From the NCBI RefSeq assembly GCF_028767125.1, contig NZ_JAKCWP010000003.1, positions 372,001-436,000 of the forward strand: 64,000 bases of DNA. Reading direction: 5' to 3'. Under the pieces are notes generated by a model. That model worked only from the letters and a program-made list of their open reading frames with translations. It was not told the origin of the DNA and made no database searches. The position numbers were made by a program, and so were the translations under genes. This stretch comes from Chelativorans sp. YIM 93263. Lineage in GTDB: Bacteria; Pseudomonadota; Alphaproteobacteria; Rhizobiales; Rhizobiaceae. Shown here piece by piece: positions 7,438-16,170 of the stretch (within the stretch, counting starts at the first letter, position 1; every line of letters starts with the position of its first letter).

Positions 7438-8406
7438 TCAGTTGATCAGGCCGACTTCCCGCATCTTCGCCAGGAATTCGTCGTCCGGTTGGCCCGTGAC
7501 GGAAAGGCCGAAGAGCGACTGGAACTCGCGGATCGCGTCCTGCGTGTCTTTGCCCAGAACGCCGTCCACCTCGATACCGTCGTTTCCGAAAGCCCTCAGA
7601 CCCGCCTGTACCCGTCGGACTGTGGGGTCGGCATTGTTGAGGGACGCCATTTGCAGGTCAGCCCCTGAACCCGAGCCCGGCGCCGATACACGCCGCTGCT
7701 CCCGTGCGGACGCTGGTTCCGGCTCCTGTGTGGGTGCGGGCTCTTGTTCCGGTACAGCGGGTTCCGGCTCCGCTTGCCTGTTCGCGGTCAGTTCCGGCCT
7801 TGGTATAGGCGTGGGCGCCACGGCGGGAACAGCCGTTTCCTGTGACTCGAGACCGAGCTGCTCGAGCAGCGCAGAATCGATACCGCCATCAATCTCGAGG
7901 CCGACAATTCGCCGGTAATTCTCCACTGCCGCGCGGGTTTGTGGCCCGATCATGCCGTCGACCTCACCGTCATAAAGGCCAAGCTCCTTCAGAACGCCTT
8001 GAGCTGAACGCACCGTCGGGTCTCCTCCGGTCGGATTGACGGACCCGGTCGATTGCGGTTCCGGACGCGGCTCGACATTCGCGGTCTCCTGCTCGGGCGC
8101 GATCTGCCGGACATCGGATCGCGAACCGTTGGCCGGCTCCGCCTCCGCTGGCCGGGGCTCTGGCGCCGGCTGTGGCGCCGGCGGAATAAAGGGCTGCTCG
8201 CGTGTGGCGACGAAGGCTCCCGGATGGGACTGTGGCTGATACCAGACCGCGTTGGCCGAGACGAATGACAAGGCGACGACAAACGCCGTCGTGCCGCCCA
8301 CTGCCGCGGGGTTGCGCGCGGCGAAACGCCCAACGGCGGCCAGCGCCGCCCCTGCCATTGCCCCGACGCCGATGCGGCGCTCAGGCTGTCTTTCGTAAGC
8401 CGTCAT
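7438..8406 (-). CDS. Membrane-anchored protein with two peptidoglycan-binding (PG_binding_1) domains
   Basis: 322 residues from ATG 8406 (GGGTGG ribosome site just ahead). One membrane helix (NPAAVGGTTAFVVALSFVSA), a proline/glutamate-rich linker, a first PG_binding_1 repeat (DPTVRSAQGVLKELGLYDGEVDGMIG), another Pro/Glu linker, and a second repeat (DPTVRRVQAGLRAFGNDGIEVDGVLG, ending QSLFGLSVTG). It probably tethers the membrane to peptidoglycan or senses it. Its start overlaps the end of the histidine kinase gene by 26 bp, so the two are coupled. No catalytic domain is present. Confidence 0.82.
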   Translation of the reverse strand: MTAYERQPERRIGVGAMAGAALAAVGRFAARNPAAVGGTTAFVVALSFVSANAVWYQPQSHPGAFVATREQPFIPPAPQPAPEPRPAEAEPANGSRSDVRQIAPEQETANVEPRPEPQSTGSVNPTGGDPTVRSAQGVLKELGLYDGEVDGMIGPQTRAAVENYRRIVGLEIDGGIDSALLEQLGLESQETAVPAVAPTPIPRPELTANRQAEPEPAVPEQEPAPTQEPEPASAREQRRVSAPGSGSGADLQMASLNNADPTVRRVQAGLRAFGNDGIEVDGVLGKDTQDAIREFQSLFGLSVTGQPDDEFLAKMREVGLIN

Positions 8407-10141
8407 TGGTCCACCCGTCATTCCATTTCCCACCGTCTTCGTCGGTGCCCGATTTTTCCTCGCCCTCCCCATCCATCTGTCCCGCAGGCAGCGAGACATG
8501 GACCCGTGTTCCGCAGCCGGGCGTGCTTTCGATCGCGATGCCGCCGCCCATGCGCTCCAACAGTCCCTTCACCAGCGCCAACCCGAGCCCCGCTCCATCG
8601 TACTGGCGCGTATAGTCGTTCTGCACCTGCGTGAACGGCGTTCCGATCCGCTCCAGATCCTCGGCCGAGATCCCGATTCCGGTATCGCTGACCGTGAAAT
8701 CGAGGCGCTCCCCCCGCCGACGCGCAGATATGGTGACCGCACCTGAAGGCGTGAACTTGACCGCGTTCGAGACGAGATTGACCAGCACCTGCTGGACCGC
8801 GCGCCGGTCGCAGTGCACGGTGCCGACATTCTCCGCGATATCCGCCCGCAGAATAACCGACTTCGCCTCCGCCTCCTGCCCCATCATTGTGAGACACAGC
8901 CGAACCGCCTCAGCGAAGGAAAAGGTTTCCGGCTGCAGCGTATACGACCCTGCCTGCAGTTTGGAAACATCCAGAATGGCGTTCACCACGGAAAGCAGAT
9001 GTCCGCCTGCAACGCGAATCGTGGCGACGTATTCGCGCTGCTTCTCGTTGGCAAGCTTGCCGAACATCTCGTTTTCAAGCAGCTCGGAGAAACCGACAAT
9101 GGCGTTGAGCGGCGTGCGCAATTCGTGGCTGACGGAGGCGAGAAGCCGGTCCTTGGTCATAGCCGCATTGTCCGCCGCGTCCCGCATGTCCGCGGCCCTT
9201 TGCTCGAGCTCGGCCGCGACATCGTTGTCCCGCAGCACGGCCACGAACGTCCCGCCTGCCGGGGTCGCGGCAAGGTCGAGAATGCAGGGCCGGTAGATCA
9301 CGCTCACGGGCGCATTCGGCTCGGCGGCCATGCGCAGGCGCAGATTCACTCTCCGCGCCGCCGCGCCCTCCTTGAGATCCGCGAGCGCCTCAAGATAGAG
9401 GATCCGGTCGTTCAAATGCACGCGGTCGAACAAGCCTGTGCCAAGCACGATCTCCGGCGCCACATTGAGAAGCGCCTCGGTGCCCCGCGAGGCGTCGACC
9501 ACCTCGCCAGCGCCGTTCAGGCGCAGCACGGCCGCCCCGATCATCTCCTCGACAGACGGAGTTGCCTGCTCGGGTTCGTCGGCCGTGCCGGCGGCTTCAA
9601 AAGTGGGAACGCGCGTAAGGACAAAGCCGCCATAGGCGAGCGGAATCAGCCATTGCCATGGTGAAGGTGCCATGGACGCCAGGTCGGAGAAAGCCGTCAC
9701 GCCCAGCCCGGCGCCAGCGCCAAGGGCTGCTATGGCTGCCGCGACACCCCATCCAAGGGCGGCACGCGTGCGCGCTGTCCAGGCGCTCTCTACAATGAGA
9801 GCCGCGCTCAAGGCGGCAAACGGCGAAGCCAGTCCACCACCGGCCGCAATCAGAATCGCGACGGCAGCCGCCCCGAGAGCGAGCGCTGCCGGCTCGATGA
9901 ATTGCCGACGGGCCGTAACCATCAGCGTGAAAGGGGCCATCAATCCGATCCCGAATACCAGTGGAATGGCGGCAAGCGCCGTGCCACCGCCAGTGCGCCC
10001 TATGACGATCTGGGCTGTCGCAACGGCCACCAACACCGCCCCAACCAGCAAGGCCTGCAACAGCCGATGCTGCCGCCCGCGTTCCTCAACGCGGGTGACG
10101 GAGGGGTGGACCAGGCGGTCGAAGGCCGCCTTGATGCTCAT
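8381..10141 (-). CDS. Membrane histidine kinase, DivJ/PleC/PdhS type
   Basis: 586 residues from ATG 10141 (the start MSIKAAFDRLVHPSV matches related kinases; the frame is open further upstream). Five or so membrane helices lie in the first 200 residues, then a PAS-like domain (VLRLNGAGEVVDASRGTEALL), the phosphoacceptor box ASVSHELRTPLNAIVGFSEL with His about residue 339, and an ATPase domain with LVNLVSNAVKFTP, DTGIGISAEDL, FTQVQN and GAGLGLALV. The HELRTPLNAI-GFSE box is typical of kinases acting on DivK/PleD in the CtrA cell-cycle network; which one this is cannot be told here. It is followed by an overlapping peptidoglycan-binding protein gene. Confidence 0.85.
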   Translation of the reverse strand: MSIKAAFDRLVHPSVTRVEERGRQHRLLQALLVGAVLVAVATAQIVIGRTGGGTALAAIPLVFGIGLMAPFTLMVTARRQFIEPAALALGAAAVAILIAAGGGLASPFAALSAALIVESAWTARTRAALGWGVAAAIAALGAGAGLGVTAFSDLASMAPSPWQWLIPLAYGGFVLTRVPTFEAAGTADEPEQATPSVEEMIGAAVLRLNGAGEVVDASRGTEALLNVAPEIVLGTGLFDRVHLNDRILYLEALADLKEGAAARRVNLRLRMAAEPNAPVSVIYRPCILDLAATPAGGTFVAVLRDNDVAAELEQRAADMRDAADNAAMTKDRLLASVSHELRTPLNAIVGFSELLENEMFGKLANEKQREYVATIRVAGGHLLSVVNAILDVSKLQAGSYTLQPETFSFAEAVRLCLTMMGQEAEAKSVILRADIAENVGTVHCDRRAVQQVLVNLVSNAVKFTPSGAVTISARRRGERLDFTVSDTGIGISAEDLERIGTPFTQVQNDYTRQYDGAGLGLALVKGLLERMGGGIAIESTPGCGTRVHVSLPAGQMDGEGEEKSGTDEDGGKWNDGWTNDGLRKTA

Positions 10142-10610
10142 GGACCAATCCGCAAATGAAAACGCTCGTGTGCTCAAAGTGACGCGCTCGACTTGTCTTC
10201 GCTTGACGCGTTTTTCTTCTCGAGCCGAACCTCGCACCCAGCCTTTAGGAAAGGATAAACGCGGAGACTGAAAACAGCCGGTACAGTGGAAAAACACCCC
10301 CGAAATAGCCCCCTCCCACCGGTAGAATGCGTGCATGGTTAACAAAGGGTCGATGAAGGCCGCGCCCGCTTATGGTCAAATTAGAGGCGCGAAAAGTCGC
10401 GCCGAACGAAAAATTGCCAAACATATACAGCAGGTTAAATGATTTCCGCCGGGTCACCGAAATCGTATGCAATTGATTAAAAGGCGTTTCAAAGGCCGAC
10501 ATGTACTGATTTGAAGCGAGTTTGCCTTCGATTTGACGCGCATTTTAACGACCTGGTTGCCCACGGCAGGCATAATCGAAATAGACAAACGCCGGGAGCA
10601 TTCACGCAAC
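10142..10610. other. 469-bp intergenic region
   Basis: Lies between the divergent kinase gene and the DUF5330 gene. Open frames here are only upstream extensions of those genes with composition unlike coding sequence. A TTAAC half-site near 10337 is present without a properly spaced partner. No RNA gene or strong hairpin recognised. Confidence 0.5.
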
Positions 10611-10955
10611 ATGATCAGTTTCCTGATCCGCTGCATATTCTGGTTCTCACTGGTTCTCCTGTTCCTGCCCATCAATGTGAGCGAGCAGGCGCCCGGAGTG
10701 GAGTCCGTCAATCCCCTTCAGGCAATCGCGGCGGTCCGCGACACCGTGCGCGATCTGGCCGATATCTGCATGCGGCAGCCGGACGTCTGCGCAACGGCAA
10801 GCGCCGCCGTGCAAACGATCACCGCGCGGGCCAAGGAAGGCATGCGCATCGCGCGGGAGTTGGTGGAGGAAGAGCATTCGGCCAGTCCCGAGGCCGCCCA
10901 GCCGGCCGTCGAGACACCGGCGGAGGACGACGCAGCCGAATCGCAGTCGCAATGA
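10611..10955 (+). CDS. DUF5330 domain protein, membrane anchored
   Basis: 114 residues from ATG 10611. It starts MISFLIRCIFWFSLVLLFLP (one membrane helix), then an extracytoplasmic helical part with two cysteines in LADICMRQPDVCATA, and an acidic low-complexity tail (VEEEHSASPEAAQPAVETP). The pattern is that of the Hyphomicrobiales DUF5330 family, function unknown; the two cysteines could form a disulphide outside the membrane. The frame is open upstream to 10533, but homology supports the shorter start. It precedes sufE by about 50 bp. Confidence 0.7.
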   Translation: MISFLIRCIFWFSLVLLFLPINVSEQAPGVESVNPLQAIAAVRDTVRDLADICMRQPDVCATASAAVQTITARAKEGMRIARELVEEEHSASPEAAQPAVETPAEDDAAESQSQ

Positions 10956-11006
10956 GCGAAATTTACCCGTGACGCCCGCCGTCTCAACCACTATATGCGG
11001 CGCATG

Positions 11007-11429
11007 ATGACGAGTATCGAGACAATCCGCGAGGACTTCGCCTTTCTGGACGACTGGGAAGAGCGCTACCGCTATATTATCGATCTCGGTAACGACCTGC
11101 CCGAATTTCCCGAGTCGGCACGCGACGAGCGGCACAAGGTGCGCGGTTGCGTGAGCCAGGTCTGGCTTCACACAGAGATCGGCGAGGGAAACGACCCGGT
11201 GGTGACATTCCAGGGCGATTCGGACGCGCATATCGTGCGCGGGCTGGTGGCGATCGTCCTGTCGCTCTTCAGCGGCCGGCGCGCCAGCGAGATCCTCTCC
11301 ATTGATGCCGAAGACACGATGCGCGCGCTCGGCCTCGACGAACACCTCACGCCCCAACGCGCCAACGGCCTGCGCGCCATGATCCACCGCATCAAGGATG
11401 AAGCCGGCACCGCGATGACCGCGGCGTAG
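11007..11429 (+). CDS. sufE: SufE cysteine-desulfurase activator
   Basis: 140 residues with the SufE pattern: FAFLDDWEERYRYIIDLG, then DERHKVRGCVSQVWLHTEI, where the Cys of RGCVSQVW is the sulfur acceptor that takes persulfide from SufS for Fe-S cluster assembly, and SIDAEDTMRALGLDEHLTP near the C-terminus. In-frame ATGs at 10995, 11004 and 11007 are all possible starts; homologues begin MTSIETIR, so 11007 is used. No other suf genes lie nearby, so this is the usual stand-alone sufE of alphaproteobacteria. Confidence 0.9.
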   Translation: MTSIETIREDFAFLDDWEERYRYIIDLGNDLPEFPESARDERHKVRGCVSQVWLHTEIGEGNDPVVTFQGDSDAHIVRGLVAIVLSLFSGRRASEILSIDAEDTMRALGLDEHLTPQRANGLRAMIHRIKDEAGTAMTAA

Positions 11430-11456
11430 CGTTTACTGGGGCAGTTACAGCACCTT

Positions 11457-12260
11457 TTAGATAATCCGCCGCCGGAGCGTGCCGGCCACCACCTCACCCG
11501 CAATGACAAGCGCCAGGATCGCCAGCAGGACCGTCGCCGCCTCCTGCCAGTTGAAGGTGTCGATCGCGCCCTGGAGGATCAGGCCGATGCCGCCGGCGCC
11601 GACCAGGCCGAGCACTGTTGATTCGCGCAGGTTGATGTCCCAACGCAGGATGCTGACGGCCCAGAACGTCGGCATCACCTGGGGCACGATGGCGTAAAGG
11701 ATCACCTTGAAGCGCGAGGCACCCGTTGCTTCCAGCGCTTCGACCGGCCGCCGGTCGATTTCCTCGATCGCTTCGCCCAGAAGCTTGCCGATGAAGCCTA
11801 TGGAGCGGAACATGATGGCCAGAATGCCAGCGATGATCCCGGGGCCGAAAATCGCCACGAACAGGAGTGCCCAGATGATCGTGTTGACCGAACGGCTGGA
11901 GACCAGGATCAGTCGGCCGAGCCAGAGCGTCGCCGCGTTCGGAGTCGTGTTCTGCGCGGCGATATAGGCGACCGGCAGCGAGACCATAACGGAGAGCGCG
12001 GTCGCGATGGTGGCGATGTTCACCGTTTCCAGAAGAACCCAGAGAATACTGGACAGGTTGGCCGTGTCGGGTGGCACCATGCGACCGAAGAGATCGGCCA
12101 TCTGCTCCGGCGCGTCATAGACCCAGGCCCAGACAACGTCGATGCTGGTAAGCGCCCAGACGATGGCCGCCACGCACACGAGATAGATCGCGAAGCGCTG
12201 CAGCCGCTGGCGCGGCGTGAAGCGCACCCATTCGTCCGGTGTCGCGTCGAGCCCTACCAT
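11457..12260 (-). CDS. phnE: Phosphonate/phosphate-type ABC transporter permease, second subunit
   Basis: 267 residues with about six membrane helices and the PhnE inner-membrane signature (EAIEEIDRRPVEALEATGAS, VPQVMPTFWAVSILRWDINLRESTVLGLVGAGGIG), which contains the EAA loop that docks on the ATPase. It is the last gene of the phnD-phnC-phnE-phnE operon, and its start overlaps the end of the first permease by 7 bp. Two different PhnE proteins per operon is a common arrangement, presumably forming a heterodimeric channel. Confidence 0.88.
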   Translation of the reverse strand: MVGLDATPDEWVRFTPRQRLQRFAIYLVCVAAIVWALTSIDVVWAWVYDAPEQMADLFGRMVPPDTANLSSILWVLLETVNIATIATALSVMVSLPVAYIAAQNTTPNAATLWLGRLILVSSRSVNTIIWALLFVAIFGPGIIAGILAIMFRSIGFIGKLLGEAIEEIDRRPVEALEATGASRFKVILYAIVPQVMPTFWAVSILRWDINLRESTVLGLVGAGGIGLILQGAIDTFNWQEAATVLLAILALVIAGEVVAGTLRRRII

Positions 12261-13072
12261 ATGCGTTTCCTGATCTGTCCGCTGATCCCCTCACTGATGA
12301 GGATCGCGCCAACAATGACCATGGTGATGGCCAGCGCGAAGTCGTAATCATAGCGCCCGAAGGCGTTGGCCAGCGTGGAGCCGATGCCGCCGGCGCCAAC
12401 GATGCCGACCACGGCCGAGGCGCGCAGGTTGGAGTCGAGCTGATAGATGCTGAGGCCGATCTGGCGCGGCATGATCTGCGGGAAGACGGCGTAGATGATC
12501 GTCGGCAGATAGCCTGCACCGACGGCGCGCATCGCCTCAACCTGCCCCCAGTCGATCTCCTCGATCCGCTCGGCCAGCATCTTCGCCACGAAACCGATGG
12601 AATAGACGATGAGCGTCAGAACGCCGGCAAAGGGGCCGAAGCCCACCGCCTTGACGAAAATGATGGCGACGATCACCGGGTGGAAGCTGCGGGCGACGAC
12701 GATGATGGCCCGGCCCAAAAAGTAAACCGGCTTCGGCGCCAGGTTCTTGGCGGCCATGAAGGCGATGGGAATCGACAGAAATACTCCGGCGACAGTCGCC
12801 AGAATCGCGATCTTCAGGCTTTCCAGGAAGCCGTCGATCAGAAGCCCGCTGCGCTCGAAGCTCGGCGGGAAGGCGCCGCTGAAGATGCGGGCCGCGCGGG
12901 ACGCTCCCTCGGCCATGCGCTCCCAGTCGAAGGGAAGCATGTAGACGGCCCACGCAACATAGGCGAGGACCGCCACAGCCAGCGTATAACGCAGAACCGG
13001 ATTGGCGATCATGGGCGGCTTGCGCCAGGTGTCCGGCAGCTTGCCGTCATTGGCGGGCGCGTGGGCGCTCAT
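12254..13072 (-). CDS. phnE: Phosphonate/phosphate-type ABC transporter permease, first subunit
   Basis: 272 residues. A hydrophilic N-terminus of about 25 residues is followed by membrane helices and the PhnE signature: RIEEIDWGQVEAMRAVGAG (EAA loop) and PQIMPRQIGLSIYQLDSNLRAS, then VVGIVGAGGIGSTL. It pairs with the downstream permease and with PhnC. It overlaps phnC by 4 bp upstream and the second permease by 7 bp downstream, so it is translationally coupled within the operon. Confidence 0.88.
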   Translation of the reverse strand: MSAHAPANDGKLPDTWRKPPMIANPVLRYTLAVAVLAYVAWAVYMLPFDWERMAEGASRAARIFSGAFPPSFERSGLLIDGFLESLKIAILATVAGVFLSIPIAFMAAKNLAPKPVYFLGRAIIVVARSFHPVIVAIIFVKAVGFGPFAGVLTLIVYSIGFVAKMLAERIEEIDWGQVEAMRAVGAGYLPTIIYAVFPQIMPRQIGLSIYQLDSNLRASAVVGIVGAGGIGSTLANAFGRYDYDFALAITMVIVGAILISEGISGQIRKRIW

Positions 13073-13866
13073 GCCGTTTTCACCTTGAACTCGGTTTCGT
13101 CGCCGCCTCCGACCGCGCGCTCGTCGGCGGGCGTGCCGGCATAGATCTCGTCCATGGCGGCGCGGTCGAGCGCCGAAGGCTCCGCATCGAACATGATGCG
13201 GCCGAAACGCATGCCGACGATGCGGTCCGAATAGGCCTTGGCCTCGCCGACATTGTGAATGTTGATGAGCACGGGCAGCGAGAACTCGCGCGACAGGGCG
13301 CGCAGAAGCTCCATAATCTGCTCGGAGGTTTTTGGATCGAGCGATGCGGTCGGCTCGTCGGCCAGAAGAATCTCCGGCTCCTGCATGAGCGCGCGCACCA
13401 CGCCCACGCGCTGGCGCTCGCCGCCGGAAAGCTCGTCGGCGCGCTTGCTGGCGTAATGGGCAATGCCGACGCGCTCCATCAGTTCATAAGCGCGGCGGAT
13501 GTCCTTCCTGGGATAGCGGCGCGTGATCGCGCGCCAGGTCGGCAAGTAGCCAAGCCGGCCCGACTGCACGTTCTCCATCACCGTGAGTCGATCGACCAGA
13601 TTGAAGCCCTGAAAGATCATGCCGATGCGCCGGCGCGCCGCTCGCAACTCGCTGCCGCGCAGCGACGACAGCGTGACATCGTTAAGCTCGATGGTTCCGG
13701 AGGTCGGCTCAACCAGGCGGTTGATGCAGCGCAGCAGTGTGCTCTTGCCAGCCCCCGAGGCACCGATAACGGCGACGATGCTCTCGCCCGGAACTTCGAG
13801 GTCGAGCCCCTTCAAAACCGGTTCGCCGTTACCATAGCGCTTCACCAGTTGCGAGATTTTCAGCAT
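13069..13866 (-). CDS. phnC: Phosphonate/phosphate-type ABC transporter ATP-binding protein
   Basis: 265 residues from ATG 13866, chosen because GGAG lies ahead of it and homologues start MLKI. Walker A GASGAGKST, Q-loop IFQGFNLVDRLTV, signature LSGGERQRVGVVRALMQ, Walker B ILLADEPTASLDP and H-loop INIHNVGEAKAYSDRIVGMR are all intact, so it should power the importer. It follows phnD by 72 bp and overlaps the first permease by 4 bp. Confidence 0.9.
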   Translation of the reverse strand: MLKISQLVKRYGNGEPVLKGLDLEVPGESIVAVIGASGAGKSTLLRCINRLVEPTSGTIELNDVTLSSLRGSELRAARRRIGMIFQGFNLVDRLTVMENVQSGRLGYLPTWRAITRRYPRKDIRRAYELMERVGIAHYASKRADELSGGERQRVGVVRALMQEPEILLADEPTASLDPKTSEQIMELLRALSREFSLPVLINIHNVGEAKAYSDRIVGMRFGRIMFDAEPSALDRAAMDEIYAGTPADERAVGGGDETEFKVKTA

Positions 13867-13938
13867 GTTCCAAGGGCTCCACGGAAGCGGCAACGCGCGA
13901 CCGCAAAGCGACCGCGCATCCCCTGCGTCATCCCGATT

Positions 13939-14949
13939 CTACTCGCTTGCCAGACCCTGCGGCGTGTATTCGACGCCATTGGCCTCCTGGATCTGGCGGA
14001 TCACCGCCCAGTCCTCCTCGTAGGTTATGGGGACGAACTGGCTCACGCCCTCGAATTCCTCGCCCAGGGCCGTTCCCTGGAAATCAAACGAGAAGAATGC
14101 CTCCTTGATCGAGTCGACAAGCTCGGGGTCGAGATTGTGAGCGTAGGTGTAGGAGGTCGTCGGGAAGGGCTGAGATTCCCAAACGATCTTGACTTCCTCG
14201 GGATCGTACAATCCGCGATCGGCCATGCGCTCAACCACTTCGGAAGCGACTGGTGCGGCATCGTAGTCACCCGCGGCCACGCCCAGCATGGATTGGTCGT
14301 GCGAGCCGGAATAGATCACCTCATAATCCTCATCCGGCACGACTCCGAGATCCGGGAACAGCGCGCGCGGTGCCTGATTGCCGGAGTTCGAGGTCGGCGA
14401 AGTGTGGGCAACTCGCTTTCCGGCGAGGTCCGGCATCTCATCGATGCCGCTATCGTTTCGGGTGTAAACCTGAAGCGTATAGCCGAAGCGGCCGTCTTCC
14501 GACCCCATGATCGCAAAGGGCACCGCACCGGCGAGATTAACCGCGAAAGGCGTCGGCCCGGTCGAGAAGCCGGCGATATGGAGCCGGCCGCTGCGCATGG
14601 CCTCGACTTCGGCCGAGTTGGACTGCACGGCAAAGAACTGCACGGTCTTGCCCGTAACCTCCTCAAGATGATCGATGAAGGGTTCCCAGATATCCTCGTA
14701 GATCGCGGGATCCTCGACCGGCGTGTAGGCGAAGACCAGCGTGTCGGGATTTACCGACTCGGACGGATCGCTCGGCGGGTCCGCGACCAGATCCCCGTCA
14801 GCATCGCAATAGGCGGTGTCCAGCTGGCCGCGATTGGGACAGTCATCGTCCTGCGCCTGGGCCGGAGCGGCAAGAAGCAAGGCAGCGAAGCTCACGGCAG
14901 TGGCCAAGCCGCCGCCCATAAACCACGTTCTCTGTTGCGTGTGTGTCAT
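13939..14949 (-). CDS. phnD: Phosphonate/phosphite/phosphate-type ABC substrate-binding protein
   Basis: 336 residues from ATG 14949, preceded by GGAGGAT. A signal peptide (ATAVSFAALLLAAPAQA) is followed by an unusual segment with two cysteines and an acidic loop (CPNRGQLDTAYCDADGDLVA, about residues 37-56) before the PhnD fold proper: VFAYTPVEDPAIYEDIWEPF, MRSGRLHIAGFSTGPTPFAV, AHTSPTSNSGNQAPRALF and SGSHDQSMLGVAAGDYDAAPV. The acidic loop resembles a calcium-binding DxDxDG loop. No phosphonate catabolic genes are adjacent, so the ligand (phosphate, phosphite, a phosphonate or something else) is open. Confidence 0.85.
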   Translation of the reverse strand: MTHTQQRTWFMGGGLATAVSFAALLLAAPAQAQDDDCPNRGQLDTAYCDADGDLVADPPSDPSESVNPDTLVFAYTPVEDPAIYEDIWEPFIDHLEEVTGKTVQFFAVQSNSAEVEAMRSGRLHIAGFSTGPTPFAVNLAGAVPFAIMGSEDGRFGYTLQVYTRNDSGIDEMPDLAGKRVAHTSPTSNSGNQAPRALFPDLGVVPDEDYEVIYSGSHDQSMLGVAAGDYDAAPVASEVVERMADRGLYDPEEVKIVWESQPFPTTSYTYAHNLDPELVDSIKEAFFSFDFQGTALGEEFEGVSQFVPITYEEDWAVIRQIQEANGVEYTPQGLASE

Positions 14950-15383
14950 CTGATTATCCTCCCTGGAAACTCTTGGCGGCGCGCCACCCGCCAACTGTTT
15001 CGAGCGTAGCCAGCTTTTGTGGTACTTTGCAATAGTTTGCGCTGCAAATACCGACTACCCTCAAAATTTACAGAACCTTTGGTCGAACAAGTGGGAAGTC
15101 AGGCATTTCAGGCGCGACGAGGAGTCTGCCGCGACCACAGAAATTCGGGCGCGGAAGTGCAGCGCTATAGCCTGATCGCTTCGATCCACCGGCATTGTAG
15201 CAAAACTGCCATCGAATCATGTCACATAGGTCGATCGGAAAATAAAAAAATGGCGATGGGACACCTGCTAGTTCAACATCTGCACGTAACCGGCTGCAGA
15301 GACTTCCGTTTACACTCCGGTCTGGGGCTTCTGAAAAGCGACCATGGCGCGGTGGCGACCGCCTTTGGCGCGGAGACGCGCTG
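14950..15383. other. 434-bp divergent intergenic region, phnD / deoR-type regulator
   Basis: Holds the promoters of the minus-strand phn operon and of the plus-strand regulator. A 121-residue open frame crosses it (15019-15384) but has no domain pattern, no clear ribosome site and a mixed amino-acid composition. I looked for a Pho box (two CTGTCAT-like direct repeats 11 bp apart): CTGCCAT and ATGTCAC occur near 15205-15225, but with 13-bp spacing, so it is not convincing. Confidence 0.4.
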
Positions 15384-16157
15384 ATGTCCCGCCTGCGCAA
15401 GCGCGACCGGCAGGAGCAGATTCTTCTTGCGTTGCGCCACCATCCGCATGTCCGCACGTCCGATCTCGCCGCCCAGTTCGGTGTGTCGACGGAGACCGTT
15501 CGGCGCGACGTGAATGCCCTTAGCCACGAAGGCCTCATTCAGCGCGCCTATGGCGGTGCCGCCGCCAAGCCGATGGGCGCGCAGCCCCCTTTCGGCGAAC
15601 GCGACAGGGCCCGGACGGAGGAGCGCGCGCGTATCGGCAGAAGCGCCGCGGAAATCGTGCGCCCCGGCGAAGTGCTGGCCATCGACGCCGGATCGACGAC
15701 GCATCAACTCGCTCTGAGTCTCGCGGCAATTGGTAAGGAACTCACCGTATTGACCAACAGCCTCGCCGTCGCCACGGCGCTGGGGCGCAACGACACCATT
15801 CACGTCGTGATGTGCCCGGGCGATTTCATGAGCGAGGAAGCCGGCGTCTACGGCCCCGAAACGCTGGATTTTTTGAGCCGGTATAATGCCAATCGCGCAT
15901 TCATCGGCTGCAGTGGCGTCAGCACCAAGGGCGTGACGGATGCCAACCTCGCCGCGGTCGCGGTCAAGCGCGCGATGATCCGACAGTCGCGCGAGACCTG
16001 TTTGCTGGTCGACCACTCGAAATTCGGCGTGGAGCTGGTCGCGACCGTCGAACCGCTTTCGGCCCTGAACGGGCTGGTGACCGACCGGCCACCGCCCATG
16101 CAACTCCAAGAGGCGCTCCAGCGCTCAGGGGCGACAATCCGCATAGCCGGCAGATAG
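15384..16157 (+). CDS. DeoR/GlpR-family transcriptional regulator
   Basis: 257 residues: N-terminal DeoR helix-turn-helix (KRDRQEQILLALRHHPHV, then FGVSTETVRRDVNALSHEG and the GLIQRAYGGA end of the wing) and a C-terminal DeoR sensor domain (VLAIDAGSTTHQLALSL, LTVLTNSLAVATAL, CPGDFMSEEAGVYGPETLDF, FIGCSGVSTKGVTDANL, LLVDHSKFG). The family usually represses and senses phosphorylated sugars or polyols. It is divergent from the phn-type operon, which suggests it controls that importer; a DeoR regulator is not the expected partner for a phosphate-starvation transporter. Confidence 0.87.
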   Translation: MSRLRKRDRQEQILLALRHHPHVRTSDLAAQFGVSTETVRRDVNALSHEGLIQRAYGGAAAKPMGAQPPFGERDRARTEERARIGRSAAEIVRPGEVLAIDAGSTTHQLALSLAAIGKELTVLTNSLAVATALGRNDTIHVVMCPGDFMSEEAGVYGPETLDFLSRYNANRAFIGCSGVSTKGVTDANLAAVAVKRAMIRQSRETCLLVDHSKFGVELVATVEPLSALNGLVTDRPPPMQLQEALQRSGATIRIAGR

Positions 16158-16170
16158 CAGCCGCCCAACG

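Noticed and set aside
15200-15230. Possible Pho box upstream of the phn-type operon
   Set aside because: CTGCCAT and ATGTCAC are spaced 13 bp rather than the 11 bp of Pho boxes, and they lie more than 200 bp from the phnD start.
15019-15384. 121-residue open frame between phnD and the DeoR-type regulator
   Set aside because: No ribosome site, no domain pattern, cysteine- and histidine-rich random-looking composition, and it runs across the promoter region.
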